Shown piece by piece: positions 14,015 through 23,014 of a stretch of 41,898 nucleotides of DNA; position 1 is the first letter of the stretch; every line of letters starts with the position of its first letter. The notes below the pieces were generated by a model, which made no database searches, was not told where the DNA came from, and saw nothing but the letters and a program-made list of their open reading frames with translations. This DNA comes from an uncultured Gammaproteobacteria bacterium (GTDB taxonomy: Bacteria > Pseudomonadota > Gammaproteobacteria > Poriferisulfidales > GCA-002705445). Where the stretch lies: NCBI GenBank assembly GCA_913042035.1, contig CAJWIN010000004.1, forward strand, positions 1 through 41,898. The letters are read 5' to 3'. The position numbers were made by a program, and so were the translations under genes.

Positions 14015-15335
14015 ATTAATCGATACTAGAGAGCAAAAAGCTGACATAAAAGTTGTTGGTGTTGGAGGTTGTGGAAATAATGCAATCGAATATATGATTC
14101 ATAATAAAGTTAGCGGAGTCGATTTCATATGTGTAAATACCGATGCACAAGATTTAAAAAATAATCCAGTAAGCGATAATAGAAAATGTAATATAGGGCA
14201 TAGTATTACAAGAGGCCTAGGCGCAGGCGCAGATCCTGATATTGGCAGACAGGCAGCAATTGAAGATAGAGATAAGCTAAAAGAATCAATAGAAAATTGC
14301 GATATGTTATTTATTACTGCTGGTATGGGTGGTGGAACAGGCACCGGTGCATCTCCAGTAATTGCAGAGCTAGCTAAGGAATTAGGTATATTAACAGTGG
14401 CAGTCGTCACAAAACCTTGGGAGTATGAAAAGAAAAAAAGAATGTTTAATGCTGAAAGAGGTATAGAAGAATTAAGAAGTAAAGTTGATTCATTAATTAT
14501 AATTCCAAATGATAAACTTTGTACAGATGATGACATGCCATTATCTGAAGCAAAAAATCAGTCTAATGCAGTTCTTGAAAGAGCAGTTGGTGGTATAGCA
14601 GAATTAATAACAAAGCCTGGCGAAATTAATCTTGATTTTGCTGATGTAAAAAGTGTGATGTCAAATGCAGGGTCAACAATGATGGGTAGTGGAATTGGTG
14701 AAGGCATAGATAGAGCAGAAGACGCTATTCAACAGGCAATTGCAAGCCCATTACTAGAAGATGTTGATGTAAAAGATGCAAAAGGTTTACTTATAAATAT
14801 AACTTCTAACGGAAGTTTAACTAATGGAGAGTTTAAAGCTATTGGTGATCATATTGGAAGTTTAGTTGATGAAGAGGAGGCAGATGTAATTGTTGGCACA
14901 ACAATTGATGAGTCACTAGAAGACAAAATTAAAGTTACAGTTGTTGCAACAGGAATGAGAAATTCTCAAGTTGAAGAAAGTGAGCCTCATAAAGTAGATA
15001 TTGTTTTAGATAATATAAATAATAACTTAGAGGAACCTTTGTTTAACGCATTAGGTACAAATAACACAGAAGAAATATATGTATTTAGCAAAGAAAAACA
15101 AGAAACAGCTTTAGTGCATGAAAATGAAAAATTATATCAAGAAGAGGAACTTACAAATTATGATAAACAGCAAAAATATAAACAAAGTTTAAATTTAGAA
15201 GTTACTTCAAAAGATGATACAAAAGATGAAAAAATTAATAATGACAATAATATTAAACATAAAAAAAATAGTAACGGTGAGTTGGATTTAGATTTTTTAG
15301 ATATTCCAGCATTTTTAAGAAAACAAGCTGATTAA
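14004..15335 (+). CDS. ftsZ: Cell division GTPase FtsZ, at an atypical position
   Basis: FtsZ (443 residues) is the tubulin-like GTPase that forms the Z ring. The GTP-binding domain shows VVGVGGCGNNAIE, FICVNTDAQDL, the tubulin signature GMGGGTGTGAS, and the catalytic T7 loop NLDFADVKSVMSNAGSTMMG. A long, acidic, low-complexity linker (about residues 325-428) leads to the conserved C-terminal peptide LDIPAFLRKQAD, which binds FtsA and ZipA; the protein therefore looks fully functional. It normally sits between ftsA and lpxC. Here that gap holds only a promoter, while ftsZ overlaps ftsI by 11 bases and uses a strong GGAGG site, suggesting translational coupling with ftsI. Whether another ftsZ exists elsewhere cannot be seen. 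Confidence 0.97.
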   Translation: MSFELIDTREQKADIKVVGVGGCGNNAIEYMIHNKVSGVDFICVNTDAQDLKNNPVSDNRKCNIGHSITRGLGAGADPDIGRQAAIEDRDKLKESIENCDMLFITAGMGGGTGTGASPVIAELAKELGILTVAVVTKPWEYEKKKRMFNAERGIEELRSKVDSLIIIPNDKLCTDDDMPLSEAKNQSNAVLERAVGGIAELITKPGEINLDFADVKSVMSNAGSTMMGSGIGEGIDRAEDAIQQAIASPLLEDVDVKDAKGLLINITSNGSLTNGEFKAIGDHIGSLVDEEEADVIVGTTIDESLEDKIKVTVVATGMRNSQVEESEPHKVDIVLDNINNNLEEPLFNALGTNNTEEIYVFSKEKQETALVHENEKLYQEEELTNYDKQQKYKQSLNLEVTSKDDTKDEKINNDNNIKHKKNSNGELDLDFLDIPAFLRKQAD

Positions 15336-15347
15336 AGGGAGGGTTTT

Positions 15348-15482
15348 GTGAAAAATATAATGTACTATGGAATAATTGTAATAGGATTTACTTTACTTAT
15401 AGGTTGCAATACTGTTGATGGAATAGGAAGAGATATTTCGGCTGCAGCTGAATGGGTAAGCGGTGCAGCTAACGAAGAATAA
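15348..15482 (+). CDS. Entericidin-family small lipoprotein
   Basis: A 44-residue protein: a hydrophobic signal (MKNIMYYGIIVIGFTLL), a lipobox LIGC with lipid-modified Cys20, then CNTVDGIGRDISAAAEWVSG. The CNT-x-x-G-x-G-x-D-I pattern followed by a small amphipathic alanine-rich helix is that of the entericidin A/B family, small lipoproteins that in E. coli form a bacteriolytic/antidote pair. The start is GTG at 15348, behind the strong GGGAGG at 15338-15343. It begins 12 bases after ftsZ and ends 17 bases before murE, so it is expressed within the cell-division operon, a place where this family is not normally found. Its role here is unknown. Confidence 0.85.
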   Translation: MKNIMYYGIIVIGFTLLIGCNTVDGIGRDISAAAEWVSGAANEE

Positions 15483-15499
15483 CAAAATTATAAAATTTA

Positions 15500-16957
15500 A
15501 TGAAATTAAATAATCTTATTAATGATAAGAGATTATCTAAAAATAATATAAATATATTAGGATTAAGTGATAATAGTAAAGAAATTAAAAAAAATTATAT
15601 TTTCTTTTTTAAAAATACAAAAAATTCTGATACGACCCATATTTCAGAGGCTATAAATAAGGGCGCTAAAGTCATAATTTACAAAGTCACAAAGTATTTC
15701 AATACAAAAAAATTTCATAACCAGTGTATTTTTTACAAAGTGAAAGATATTGAAAAATCAATGTCATTAGTTTCTAAAAAGTTTTATAAAATCAAAAAAA
15801 ATTCTATTAAAATATATGGTGTAACTGGTACAAATGGCAAAAGCTCGGTTGTATCTTATATATCACAGCTCTTACAAAATAATAATGAGGAATGTGCAAT
15901 AATTGGAACATTAGGCAGTGGAGTACCTCCAAAAATAAAAAATACTAGCTTAACAACCCCAAATATCATTAATATATATAAGAGTATTTGTGAATTCCAA
16001 AAAAAAATTATCCCTAATCTTGCGATGGAAATTTCATCTCATGGTCTTAGCCAAAAGAGAGTTTATGGCCTAGATTTCGATACAGTTATATTTACAAATT
16101 TAACTAAAGAACACTTAGATTATCATAAAAATATGAAAAATTATTTTAACACTAAGTTAAGTTTATTTACTGATTATAATAATAAAAAAAAAGTTATATC
16201 AATCGATAACTATTATGGAAAGAAAATATTTAATATATTTAAAAAAAAAGATTATATTAGAACAGTATCTTTAAAAGATAAAAGCGCAGACTTTTATGCC
16301 AGCGATATTATATATAATGAAAATGGCCTAAAATTTAATATCAATTCAAAATATGGTGTAAAAGAAATTTCAACAAAATTATATGGTGAATTTACTATAG
16401 AAAATATATTACTTGCCATTGCGTCGTTAGCAAAAAATAAAAAAAAATATAACTTATATGTGGAAAAAATATGTGAGTTAAAACCATTAGAGGGCCGTCT
16501 AAATAAGTATGAAAGAAAAAAATTCCCAATAGTATTTATTGACTATGCACATACTCCGGATGCCATTCGTAAAATACTAGTTTCAATTAAAAAGCACTTT
16601 CCGAATAAAGAAATAATTACTTTATTTGGATGTGGAGGCGATAGAAGTTACGAAAAGAGGGAATTAATGGGTATGATTGCTGATAAATATTCAGAAAAAA
16701 TTATTATAACAAATGATAACCCAAGAAGTGAGAATCCTAGAAAAATAGCAGAACAGATTGTTAATGGTATAAATAAAAAAAGTAATTTTAAAATAGTATT
16801 GGACAGAAGAAAGGCAATTATAGAATGTGTTAGTAGGAAAAATATAGACAGAATAGTGCTAATATTAGGGAAAGGGCATGAAAAAAAACAAATCCTAAAA
16901 GAGAATATAATAGACTTTTCTGATGAGAAAGAAGTGCTAAGGGTATTTAAATTATGA
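15500..16957 (+). CDS. murE: UDP-MurNAc-tripeptide synthetase MurE (meso-DAP type)
   Basis: MurE (485 residues) adds the third amino acid to UDP-MurNAc-L-Ala-D-Glu in the cytoplasm. The ATP site is GVTGTNGKSSVVSYI; the central domain has TTPN and EISSHGLSQKR; the C-terminal domain has FIDYAHTPDAI and TNDNPRSENP. The DNPR sequence is the family's meso-diaminopimelate specificity motif, so the peptidoglycan should be of the usual Gram-negative DAP type. Length is normal. Its stop overlaps the murF start. It is markedly AT- and lysine-rich compared with the preceding ftsZ. Confidence 0.96.
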   Translation: MKLNNLINDKRLSKNNINILGLSDNSKEIKKNYIFFFKNTKNSDTTHISEAINKGAKVIIYKVTKYFNTKKFHNQCIFYKVKDIEKSMSLVSKKFYKIKKNSIKIYGVTGTNGKSSVVSYISQLLQNNNEECAIIGTLGSGVPPKIKNTSLTTPNIINIYKSICEFQKKIIPNLAMEISSHGLSQKRVYGLDFDTVIFTNLTKEHLDYHKNMKNYFNTKLSLFTDYNNKKKVISIDNYYGKKIFNIFKKKDYIRTVSLKDKSADFYASDIIYNENGLKFNINSKYGVKEISTKLYGEFTIENILLAIASLAKNKKKYNLYVEKICELKPLEGRLNKYERKKFPIVFIDYAHTPDAIRKILVSIKKHFPNKEIITLFGCGGDRSYEKRELMGMIADKYSEKIIITNDNPRSENPRKIAEQIVNGINKKSNFKIVLDRRKAIIECVSRKNIDRIVLILGKGHEKKQILKENIIDFSDEKEVLRVFKL

Positions 16958-18333
16958 GCAAATATAGTCTTTCAGATATTGCGCAATTTATAAATGGTGA
17001 ATTGCATGGAAAAGATTTACTAGTTTCGAATTTCTCTATTGACTCAAGAACAATAAGAAAAGATGACGTATTTATTTGTATTAAAGGTAAAAAATACGAT
17101 GGTCATAATTTCATAAAGGATTGTATTAAAAAAGCTTCATGCTTAATAACATCAAAAGAAATAAGAGATATAAATTTAGAAGAGAAATCTTATATAGTAG
17201 TAAAAGATACCTTGAAAGCCTTACAAGAAATTAGTAGATACAAAAGAATTAAAAGTAAAGCAAAGTTTATAGCAATTACAGGCTCAAATGGAAAGACGAC
17301 AGTTAAAGAGATGGTTGCACATATCCTTTCAGATCATAAAATTTGCTATACAAAAGGCAACTTAAATAATCATATAGGTGTGCCGTTAACACTTTTGTCA
17401 ATGAAACAAAACGAAGACTACGTAATAATTGAAATAGGCGCGAACAATTTAGGGGAAATAAGCCCCCTAGCAAATATTGTTAATCCTGATATTGCTGCGG
17501 TAACAAATATTGGTTATGCGCATATAGAAGGTTTTAAAAACTTAAATAATACTGCTAAAGAGAAATATAGTATATTTAACAGCGTAAAGAAGGATGGATT
17601 TTTCATTATTAATAATGAAGATAAGTACAGAAAATTCATAAGAAAAGGAAACAAGTTTTTCTTTGGGGCAGAAAAGAGTCACTATAATAAAATTAAAAAA
17701 ATTTTAAGAAATATTTTTTATAAAAATAATTTTTTGTATATAAATAAAATAAATAACAATCATTATATTTATAAAAATTCCTCGGCTAAAATTAAATTAA
17801 ACTTAAATCTTAATGGGGAACACAATTATTATAATGCTGCATGTGCTGCTTCTATAGCAATTTGTTTAGGATTTAAATTAGACTATATAAAAGATAAACT
17901 TGAGTCTTTTAAATCTGTTTCGTCAAGATTGAAATTATATAAGCTCCCAAATAATATTCACATCATAGATGATTGCTATAATGCAAACCCAAATTCATTT
18001 AAAGTGGCAATAGAATTTCTATCAAGTCTTGATAAAAAAAAATTAGTTTTGATGGGTGATATGGTAGAGTTGGGTAAAGATTCAGAATTATTCCATACAG
18101 ACGTTGGCAAGTATGCAAAAACTTTGGGTATAGATAAATTTTTAAGTATAGGTAGCGATAGTAAATTTGCTTCAAGAGCGTTTGGATTGAATGGGCATCA
18201 TTTTGAGGACTCTGAAAGTCTAAAATCTTATTTAAATAACAATCTTAACCCTTCTTCAAGAATACTTATAAAAGGCTCAAGGTCAGCTAAACTAGAAGAA
18301 TACGTCGATTTTATAAAAGAGAGGAAATTATAA
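16954..18333 (+). CDS. murF: UDP-MurNAc-pentapeptide synthetase MurF
   Basis: MurF (459 residues) ligates D-Ala-D-Ala to the UDP-MurNAc tripeptide. Evidence is the N-terminal domain with SIDSRTIRKDDVFICIKG, the ATP site FIAITGSNGKTTVKEMV, YTKGNLNNHIGVPLTLL and EIGANNLGEI (characteristic of MurF), and the C-terminal IIDDCYNANPNSF and LVLMGDMVELG. Length is normal. It overlaps murE by four bases and shares one base with the mraY start. Confidence 0.97.
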   Translation: MSKYSLSDIAQFINGELHGKDLLVSNFSIDSRTIRKDDVFICIKGKKYDGHNFIKDCIKKASCLITSKEIRDINLEEKSYIVVKDTLKALQEISRYKRIKSKAKFIAITGSNGKTTVKEMVAHILSDHKICYTKGNLNNHIGVPLTLLSMKQNEDYVIIEIGANNLGEISPLANIVNPDIAAVTNIGYAHIEGFKNLNNTAKEKYSIFNSVKKDGFFIINNEDKYRKFIRKGNKFFFGAEKSHYNKIKKILRNIFYKNNFLYINKINNNHYIYKNSSAKIKLNLNLNGEHNYYNAACAASIAICLGFKLDYIKDKLESFKSVSSRLKLYKLPNNIHIIDDCYNANPNSFKVAIEFLSSLDKKKLVLMGDMVELGKDSELFHTDVGKYAKTLGIDKFLSIGSDSKFASRAFGLNGHHFEDSESLKSYLNNNLNPSSRILIKGSRSAKLEEYVDFIKERKL

Positions 18334-19409
18334 TGTTTTTATATATATTAGATTTTTTAAATGATATAAATTCAAGTTTTTCAGTATTTGAATATATTAC
18401 ATTGAGAGCAATTCTCAGTATTATAACTGCGCTACTAATTTCTTTACTATTAGGACCTTATATTATAAAAAAATTTCATATTTATAATTTATCTGAAGTA
18501 ATTAGAGAAGATGGGCCTAGTACACATCTTAAAAAGTCAGGCACGCCAACTATGGGCGGACTTCTAATTTTGACATCATTATTAATATCAACTCTGCTAT
18601 GGGCAGATTTGGAAAATAAATATATTCTTTATTTGATTTTTATAACACTTTCTTTTGGCTTCATAGGATTCCTAGATGATTATAGAAAATTAATTAAGAA
18701 AAAAGGGATTTCTGCAAAAAGTAAAATTATTATGCAGTTAATAGTCGCAGGAATAATATCTTTAATTATGTTTAGTTTAATTGAAGATAGGCAAGAACAA
18801 CAATTAATTATCCCATTTTTGAAAAACATAATTATTGATTTAGAAATATTTTACATACCGCTTGTAATGTTAGTTATTATATCAACCAGTAATGCAGTTA
18901 ATCTGACAGATGGTCTCGACGGCTTAGCAATAATGCCTATTGTTTTAGTAAGTGGGGCTCTTGGAATATTTGCGTATTTAAGCGGAAATATAAATTTTTC
19001 AGAATACCTTCTTATACCTTATATAAAAGATTCAGGAGAAATAACAATTTTTATTGGAGCGATAGTAGGATCTGGGCTTGGTTTTTTATGGTTCAACTCA
19101 TATCCCGCACAAGTCTTTATGGGTGACGTAGGCGCTTTAGCACTTGGTGCTGCAGTAGGACTAATTGCTATAATCGTTAGGCAAGAAATAGTCTTAGTAA
19201 TAATGGGTGGGATATTTGTAGTTGAAGCTCTCTCTGTAATTATTCAGGTTTTATCATTTAAATTTAGAAATAAGAGAATTTTTCTTATGGCGCCATTTCA
19301 TCATCACTTTGAACAAAAAGGGTGGGCAGAGCCAAAAGTAGTAGTAAGATTTTGGATTATTAGTTTTATACTTATCTTAATAGGTTTAGCAACTTTAAAA
19401 CTTCGATAA
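18333..19409 (+). CDS. mraY: Phospho-MurNAc-pentapeptide transferase MraY
   Basis: MraY (358 residues) moves phospho-MurNAc-pentapeptide onto undecaprenyl phosphate, making lipid I on the inner face of the membrane. It is polytopic with about ten membrane helices and all signature loops: KKSGTPTMGGLLIL, the aspartate pair in GFLDDYRKL, NLTDGLDGLA, FMGDVGALALGAA and the histidine loop MAPFHHHFEQKGW. The length matches the family. Its start codon shares a base with the murF stop (TAATG). Confidence 0.98.
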   Translation: MFLYILDFLNDINSSFSVFEYITLRAILSIITALLISLLLGPYIIKKFHIYNLSEVIREDGPSTHLKKSGTPTMGGLLILTSLLISTLLWADLENKYILYLIFITLSFGFIGFLDDYRKLIKKKGISAKSKIIMQLIVAGIISLIMFSLIEDRQEQQLIIPFLKNIIIDLEIFYIPLVMLVIISTSNAVNLTDGLDGLAIMPIVLVSGALGIFAYLSGNINFSEYLLIPYIKDSGEITIFIGAIVGSGLGFLWFNSYPAQVFMGDVGALALGAAVGLIAIIVRQEIVLVIMGGIFVVEALSVIIQVLSFKFRNKRIFLMAPFHHHFEQKGWAEPKVVVRFWIISFILILIGLATLKLR

Positions 19410-19423
19410 AAAAATTTTTTTAA

Positions 19424-20779
19424 ATGAAAAAAAATAACTCCACAATAGCAATACTAGGACTTGGAAAAACAGGAATATCTGTTGCAAAGTATTTAAAAAA
19501 TAAAAATAAAGAATTTGTAGTCTATGATACAAGAGAAAACTTAGAAATGACAAGAGAAATAGAAAAATACGTCCACAAAAAAAATATTTTATTAGGAAAA
19601 TTGAATAAAAGTATTGTTGAAAAACACGAAAATTTTATCGTTAGTCCTGGAATTAAATTAGAAAAAGAATTTACAAATGAAATTTTAAAAAAAAATAAAA
19701 GCATTACAACTGATATAGATATATTTAACAAAGAAAGTTCATGTAAGATAATATGTATTACTGGATCAAATGGAAAAACTACAGTTACATCAATGTTAGA
19801 ACACATACTTGTTGGAATGGGCAAAAAAGCAAAAGCTGGAGGAAATATTGGATTACCCGCGCTCGAATTATTATATCAAGACTATGAATTTTGTATTTTA
19901 GAACTCTCAAGCTTTCAACTAGAAAGAACACAAAAAATAAAATCTTCATCTTCGGTAATTACAAATATAGCCCCTGATCATTTAGACAGACATAGCACAT
20001 TCGAAAATTACGTAAAAATTAAGCATAAGATATTTAAACATTCAGATAATATCATCATAAATAGAGAAGATGAAAATATAAAAAAACAAAATTTTTCTTA
20101 TAAATATACATTTGGATATAGTAAACCAAAAAATAACAAAGAAATTGGTATTCTATTAGAAGATGGAAAAAAATATATTTCACATGGAAAAAACAAAATA
20201 CTAAGTGAGGATGAAATTAAATTAATAGGAAGCCACAATATGATTAATGTCTGTACTAGCTTATGTGTGATTCTATCGCTAGGATTAAATATACATGAAG
20301 CTGCAAATCAAATTAAGAATTTTCAACCTATAGAGCACAGAATGGAAAGTTTTTATAACGATGGAAAAATTTCATGGATAAATGATTCGAAAGCTACAAA
20401 TGTTGCTTCAACAGTATTTGCAGTAAATTCATTAGAGGAAAAAATTATTTTAATTTTAGGTGGCAAATCTAAAGAGGATGATTATGGAAATCTTAATGCA
20501 GTTATCAATAGTAAGGTTCATCAGGTAATAATATATGGAGAATCTAGAAATTTACTTAGTAAACAAATAAATGCAAAAAATAAACCCATAAAAGTCATAA
20601 ATGTAAAAGATGCAGTTGAGATGGCTAAAAAAATAGCCAAAAAAAGTATGAGTAGTAGCGAAGCTATTTTCATATTACTTTCTCCTGCTTGCTCAAGTTA
20701 CGATATGTTTAAATCCTATGAAGAAAGAGGATTATATTTTAAGAAGTGTGTGATGAACAGTGAGAACAAATTTTTATGA
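19424..20779 (+). CDS. murD: UDP-MurNAc-L-alanine--D-glutamate ligase MurD
   Basis: MurD (451 residues) adds D-glutamate to UDP-MurNAc-L-Ala. The N-terminal Rossmann-like domain begins IAILGLGKTGISVAKYL; SPGIKLEKEF, the ATP site CITGSNGKTTVTSML, GGNIGLPALELL and LELSSFQLE follow; INDSKATNVAST and LILGGKSKEDDY mark the C-terminal domain, and SPACSSYDMFKSYEERG is a MurD hallmark. Length is normal. It follows mraY by 14 bases and overlaps ftsW by four. Confidence 0.97.
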   Translation: MKKNNSTIAILGLGKTGISVAKYLKNKNKEFVVYDTRENLEMTREIEKYVHKKNILLGKLNKSIVEKHENFIVSPGIKLEKEFTNEILKKNKSITTDIDIFNKESSCKIICITGSNGKTTVTSMLEHILVGMGKKAKAGGNIGLPALELLYQDYEFCILELSSFQLERTQKIKSSSSVITNIAPDHLDRHSTFENYVKIKHKIFKHSDNIIINREDENIKKQNFSYKYTFGYSKPKNNKEIGILLEDGKKYISHGKNKILSEDEIKLIGSHNMINVCTSLCVILSLGLNIHEAANQIKNFQPIEHRMESFYNDGKISWINDSKATNVASTVFAVNSLEEKIILILGGKSKEDDYGNLNAVINSKVHQVIIYGESRNLLSKQINAKNKPIKVINVKDAVEMAKKIAKKSMSSSEAIFILLSPACSSYDMFKSYEERGLYFKKCVMNSENKFL

Positions 20780-21930
20780 AAAATGATAAAAAAAATAGTC
20801 TTAATAATATTATTAAACCATTCTTTGATCTAAATTTCTTCTTTTTAATAATTACAATAATATTATTTGGATTATTAATACTTACATCAGCTTCTATAGA
20901 TATATCTTCTAGGAATTATAATCAACCTTTCTATTTTACTTTTAGACAAATAGGTCATTTATTGTTTAGTATTCTTATATGCTGCTTTTTTTTACAATTA
21001 AGTTCTGAAGATTTAAGGAAATATAATAAGCTATTTTTTCTATTTTTTCTATTTTCTCTTATAGTAGTTATTATTCCCGGATTAGGGAAAACAGTTAATT
21101 ACAGTACTAGATGGTTGAGCTACGGAGGTTTTAATATACAACCTTCTGAGTTTTTTAAATTATTCTATATAGTTTGGTTATGTGCATATCTTGATACTAA
21201 TAAAAAAAATATATATAGATTAAAATTTTTTATGATCCCAGTAGCAGTTTTTTCTGTCTCTTCTTTATTATTATTATTGCAACCAGATTTTGGATCAACA
21301 GTAATAATCTTTTTAATAACATTTATAATGCTGTATGTAGCAAGAGCTAAAATTATACACTTATTTACATTGTTATTATTTGGATCATTAAGTGCCACTA
21401 TTCTTATTTTATTAAGCGACGAAAGATTGTCTAGATTTAAATTTTTTGAACCTTGCTCCAATTACAGCGGAGATGGTTATCATCTTTGTTGGTCTTTAAT
21501 GGCAATCGGAAGTGGGGGAGTTCTTGGCAAAGGTTTAGGAGCAAGCACAACAAAGCTTTCATACCTTCCAGAAGCTCATACAGACTTTATATTTGCAATT
21601 CTTGCAGAAGAGCTAGGTATATTTGGCGTTATTTTTACAATTGTATTATTTTATTTATTTGTAAAAAAATGTTTTTTTGTCGGCGATAAGTCTTTTAGAT
21701 TGGGATTAATATTTCAAGGTTACTTATCTTATGCAATAGGTATATTTATAGCCCTTCAAGCCTTTTTAAATATGTCAGTTAATATTGGAATTGTGCCAAC
21801 AAAAGGACTTGCTCTTCCTCTTTTTAGCTATGGTGGAAGTAATTATTTAGTTTCTATATTATCTATAGCTATAATATTAAGGATTTACAGAGATGTGTAT
21901 AAAAAAAGTATGAATAGCTCATTAAGGTAA
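20776..21930 (+). CDS. ftsW: Septal peptidoglycan glycosyltransferase FtsW (SEDS)
   Basis: FtsW (384 residues) is the SEDS-family glycan polymerase working with FtsI at the septum. It is a polytopic protein with about ten membrane helices. Family signatures seen are STRWLSYGGFNIQPSEFFKL, LQPDFGSTVII, AIGSGGVLGKGLGAST, LPEAHTDFIFAILAEELG (with the catalytic aspartate of the SEDS family) and LPLFSYGGSN. Its location between murD and murG is the canonical one, separating it from RodA. Confidence 0.97.
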   Translation: MKNDKKNSLNNIIKPFFDLNFFFLIITIILFGLLILTSASIDISSRNYNQPFYFTFRQIGHLLFSILICCFFLQLSSEDLRKYNKLFFLFFLFSLIVVIIPGLGKTVNYSTRWLSYGGFNIQPSEFFKLFYIVWLCAYLDTNKKNIYRLKFFMIPVAVFSVSSLLLLLQPDFGSTVIIFLITFIMLYVARAKIIHLFTLLLFGSLSATILILLSDERLSRFKFFEPCSNYSGDGYHLCWSLMAIGSGGVLGKGLGASTTKLSYLPEAHTDFIFAILAEELGIFGVIFTIVLFYLFVKKCFFVGDKSFRLGLIFQGYLSYAIGIFIALQAFLNMSVNIGIVPTKGLALPLFSYGGSNYLVSILSIAIILRIYRDVYKKSMNSSLR

Positions 21931-21933
21931 TAT

Positions 21934-23007
21934 ATGCAAAGCGATGAAAAGAAAATTATTATATTTGCTGCTGGTACCGGTGGACATATATATCCTGCAA
22001 CTTCTATTGCAAAAGAATTAATTGAAAAAAATATATCAGTATTATGGATAGGAACAAAGCAAGGAATAGAAAATAGAATTGTTACTGATTTAAATATTAA
22101 AATAGAACATATAAATTTTTCTGGCATAAGAGGAAAAGGTTTAATTACAATGGTAAAAATGCCTTTTAAACTTTTGAAAGCAACTATACAGTCTCTAATA
22201 ATTATAAAAAAATATAACCCATCAATATCATTATCTATGGGTGGATACATAAGTTTTCCATGTTGTATTGCGTCTTTTATTTTAAGAAAGCCTATTATTA
22301 TACATGAACAAAATATAATATTTGGTCTTGCAAATAATATTCTAAAATATTTATCAAGAAAAGTAATTTTAGGAATGCCAATAAAAAATAATAATAAAAA
22401 ATTTAAGTATTTTGGTAATCCAACTAGATACGAAAATATTATTATTAAAAAAAAATCACCTAAACAAAAAAAAATTAATATATTAGTAATTGGTGGAAGT
22501 TTAGGAGCAAAAATTTTTAATGAGATTGTTCCTCAAGCTATTTATAGCTTAAAAAAAGAATTAGATTATGAAATAAATATAATTCACCAGACAGGTAAAA
22601 CAAATATAATTGCTGAGAAGCAATATAAAAATATTAATGTAAATATTGATTTGAAAGAATATATAGATTCTATGAAAGAAGTATACGAATGGTGTGATAT
22701 AATTATATGCAGAGGTGGCGCTATAACAATTTCTGAATTAATGTTGTTTGGAGTACCATCAATAATAGTTCCTTACCCATATGCGACAGACGACCACCAA
22801 ATGAAAAATAGTATGTATTTAGAAAGGAATGAGGCTGCAATAGTCATTAATCAAAAGAATTTTACACAAGTTTATTTAGCTCAAACTTTAAAATCACTTA
22901 TTATTAATCCTGAAATAAGAAAATCTCTATCTGAAAATATATTAAAATTAAAGAAAAAAAATGTAATTAATAATATATGTGACCAAATTATAAAAGAAAT
23001 GGATTAA
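21934..23007 (+). CDS. murG: UDP-GlcNAc: lipid I N-acetylglucosaminyltransferase MurG
   Basis: MurG (357 residues) adds GlcNAc to lipid I, giving lipid II at the inner face of the membrane. The first Rossmann domain starts IIFAAGTGGHIYPATSIA; GGYISFPCCIAS, HEQNIIFGLAN, VIGGSLGAKIFNEIVP, HQTGK, ICRGGAITISELMLFG and PYPYATDDHQMKNS, which bind UDP-GlcNAc in the family, are all present. Length is standard. It begins three bases after ftsW. Confidence 0.97.
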   Translation: MQSDEKKIIIFAAGTGGHIYPATSIAKELIEKNISVLWIGTKQGIENRIVTDLNIKIEHINFSGIRGKGLITMVKMPFKLLKATIQSLIIIKKYNPSISLSMGGYISFPCCIASFILRKPIIIHEQNIIFGLANNILKYLSRKVILGMPIKNNNKKFKYFGNPTRYENIIIKKKSPKQKKINILVIGGSLGAKIFNEIVPQAIYSLKKELDYEINIIHQTGKTNIIAEKQYKNINVNIDLKEYIDSMKEVYEWCDIIICRGGAITISELMLFGVPSIIVPYPYATDDHQMKNSMYLERNEAAIVINQKNFTQVYLAQTLKSLIINPEIRKSLSENILKLKKKNVINNICDQIIKEMD

Positions 23008-23014
23008 ATAACTT

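Noticed and set aside
14099-14536. Opposite-strand open frame inside ftsZ, and similar frames inside petA, hisC, murD, ftsW, argJ and nadE
   Set aside because: All lie fully within well-supported genes, show no family features and have compositions expected for the reverse of lysine/asparagine-rich genes.
14004-15335. ftsZ copy as a degenerate paralogue or TubZ-type plasmid protein
   Set aside because: The GTP-binding signature, T7 loop and the FtsA/ZipA-binding C-terminal peptide are all intact and resemble chromosomal FtsZ.
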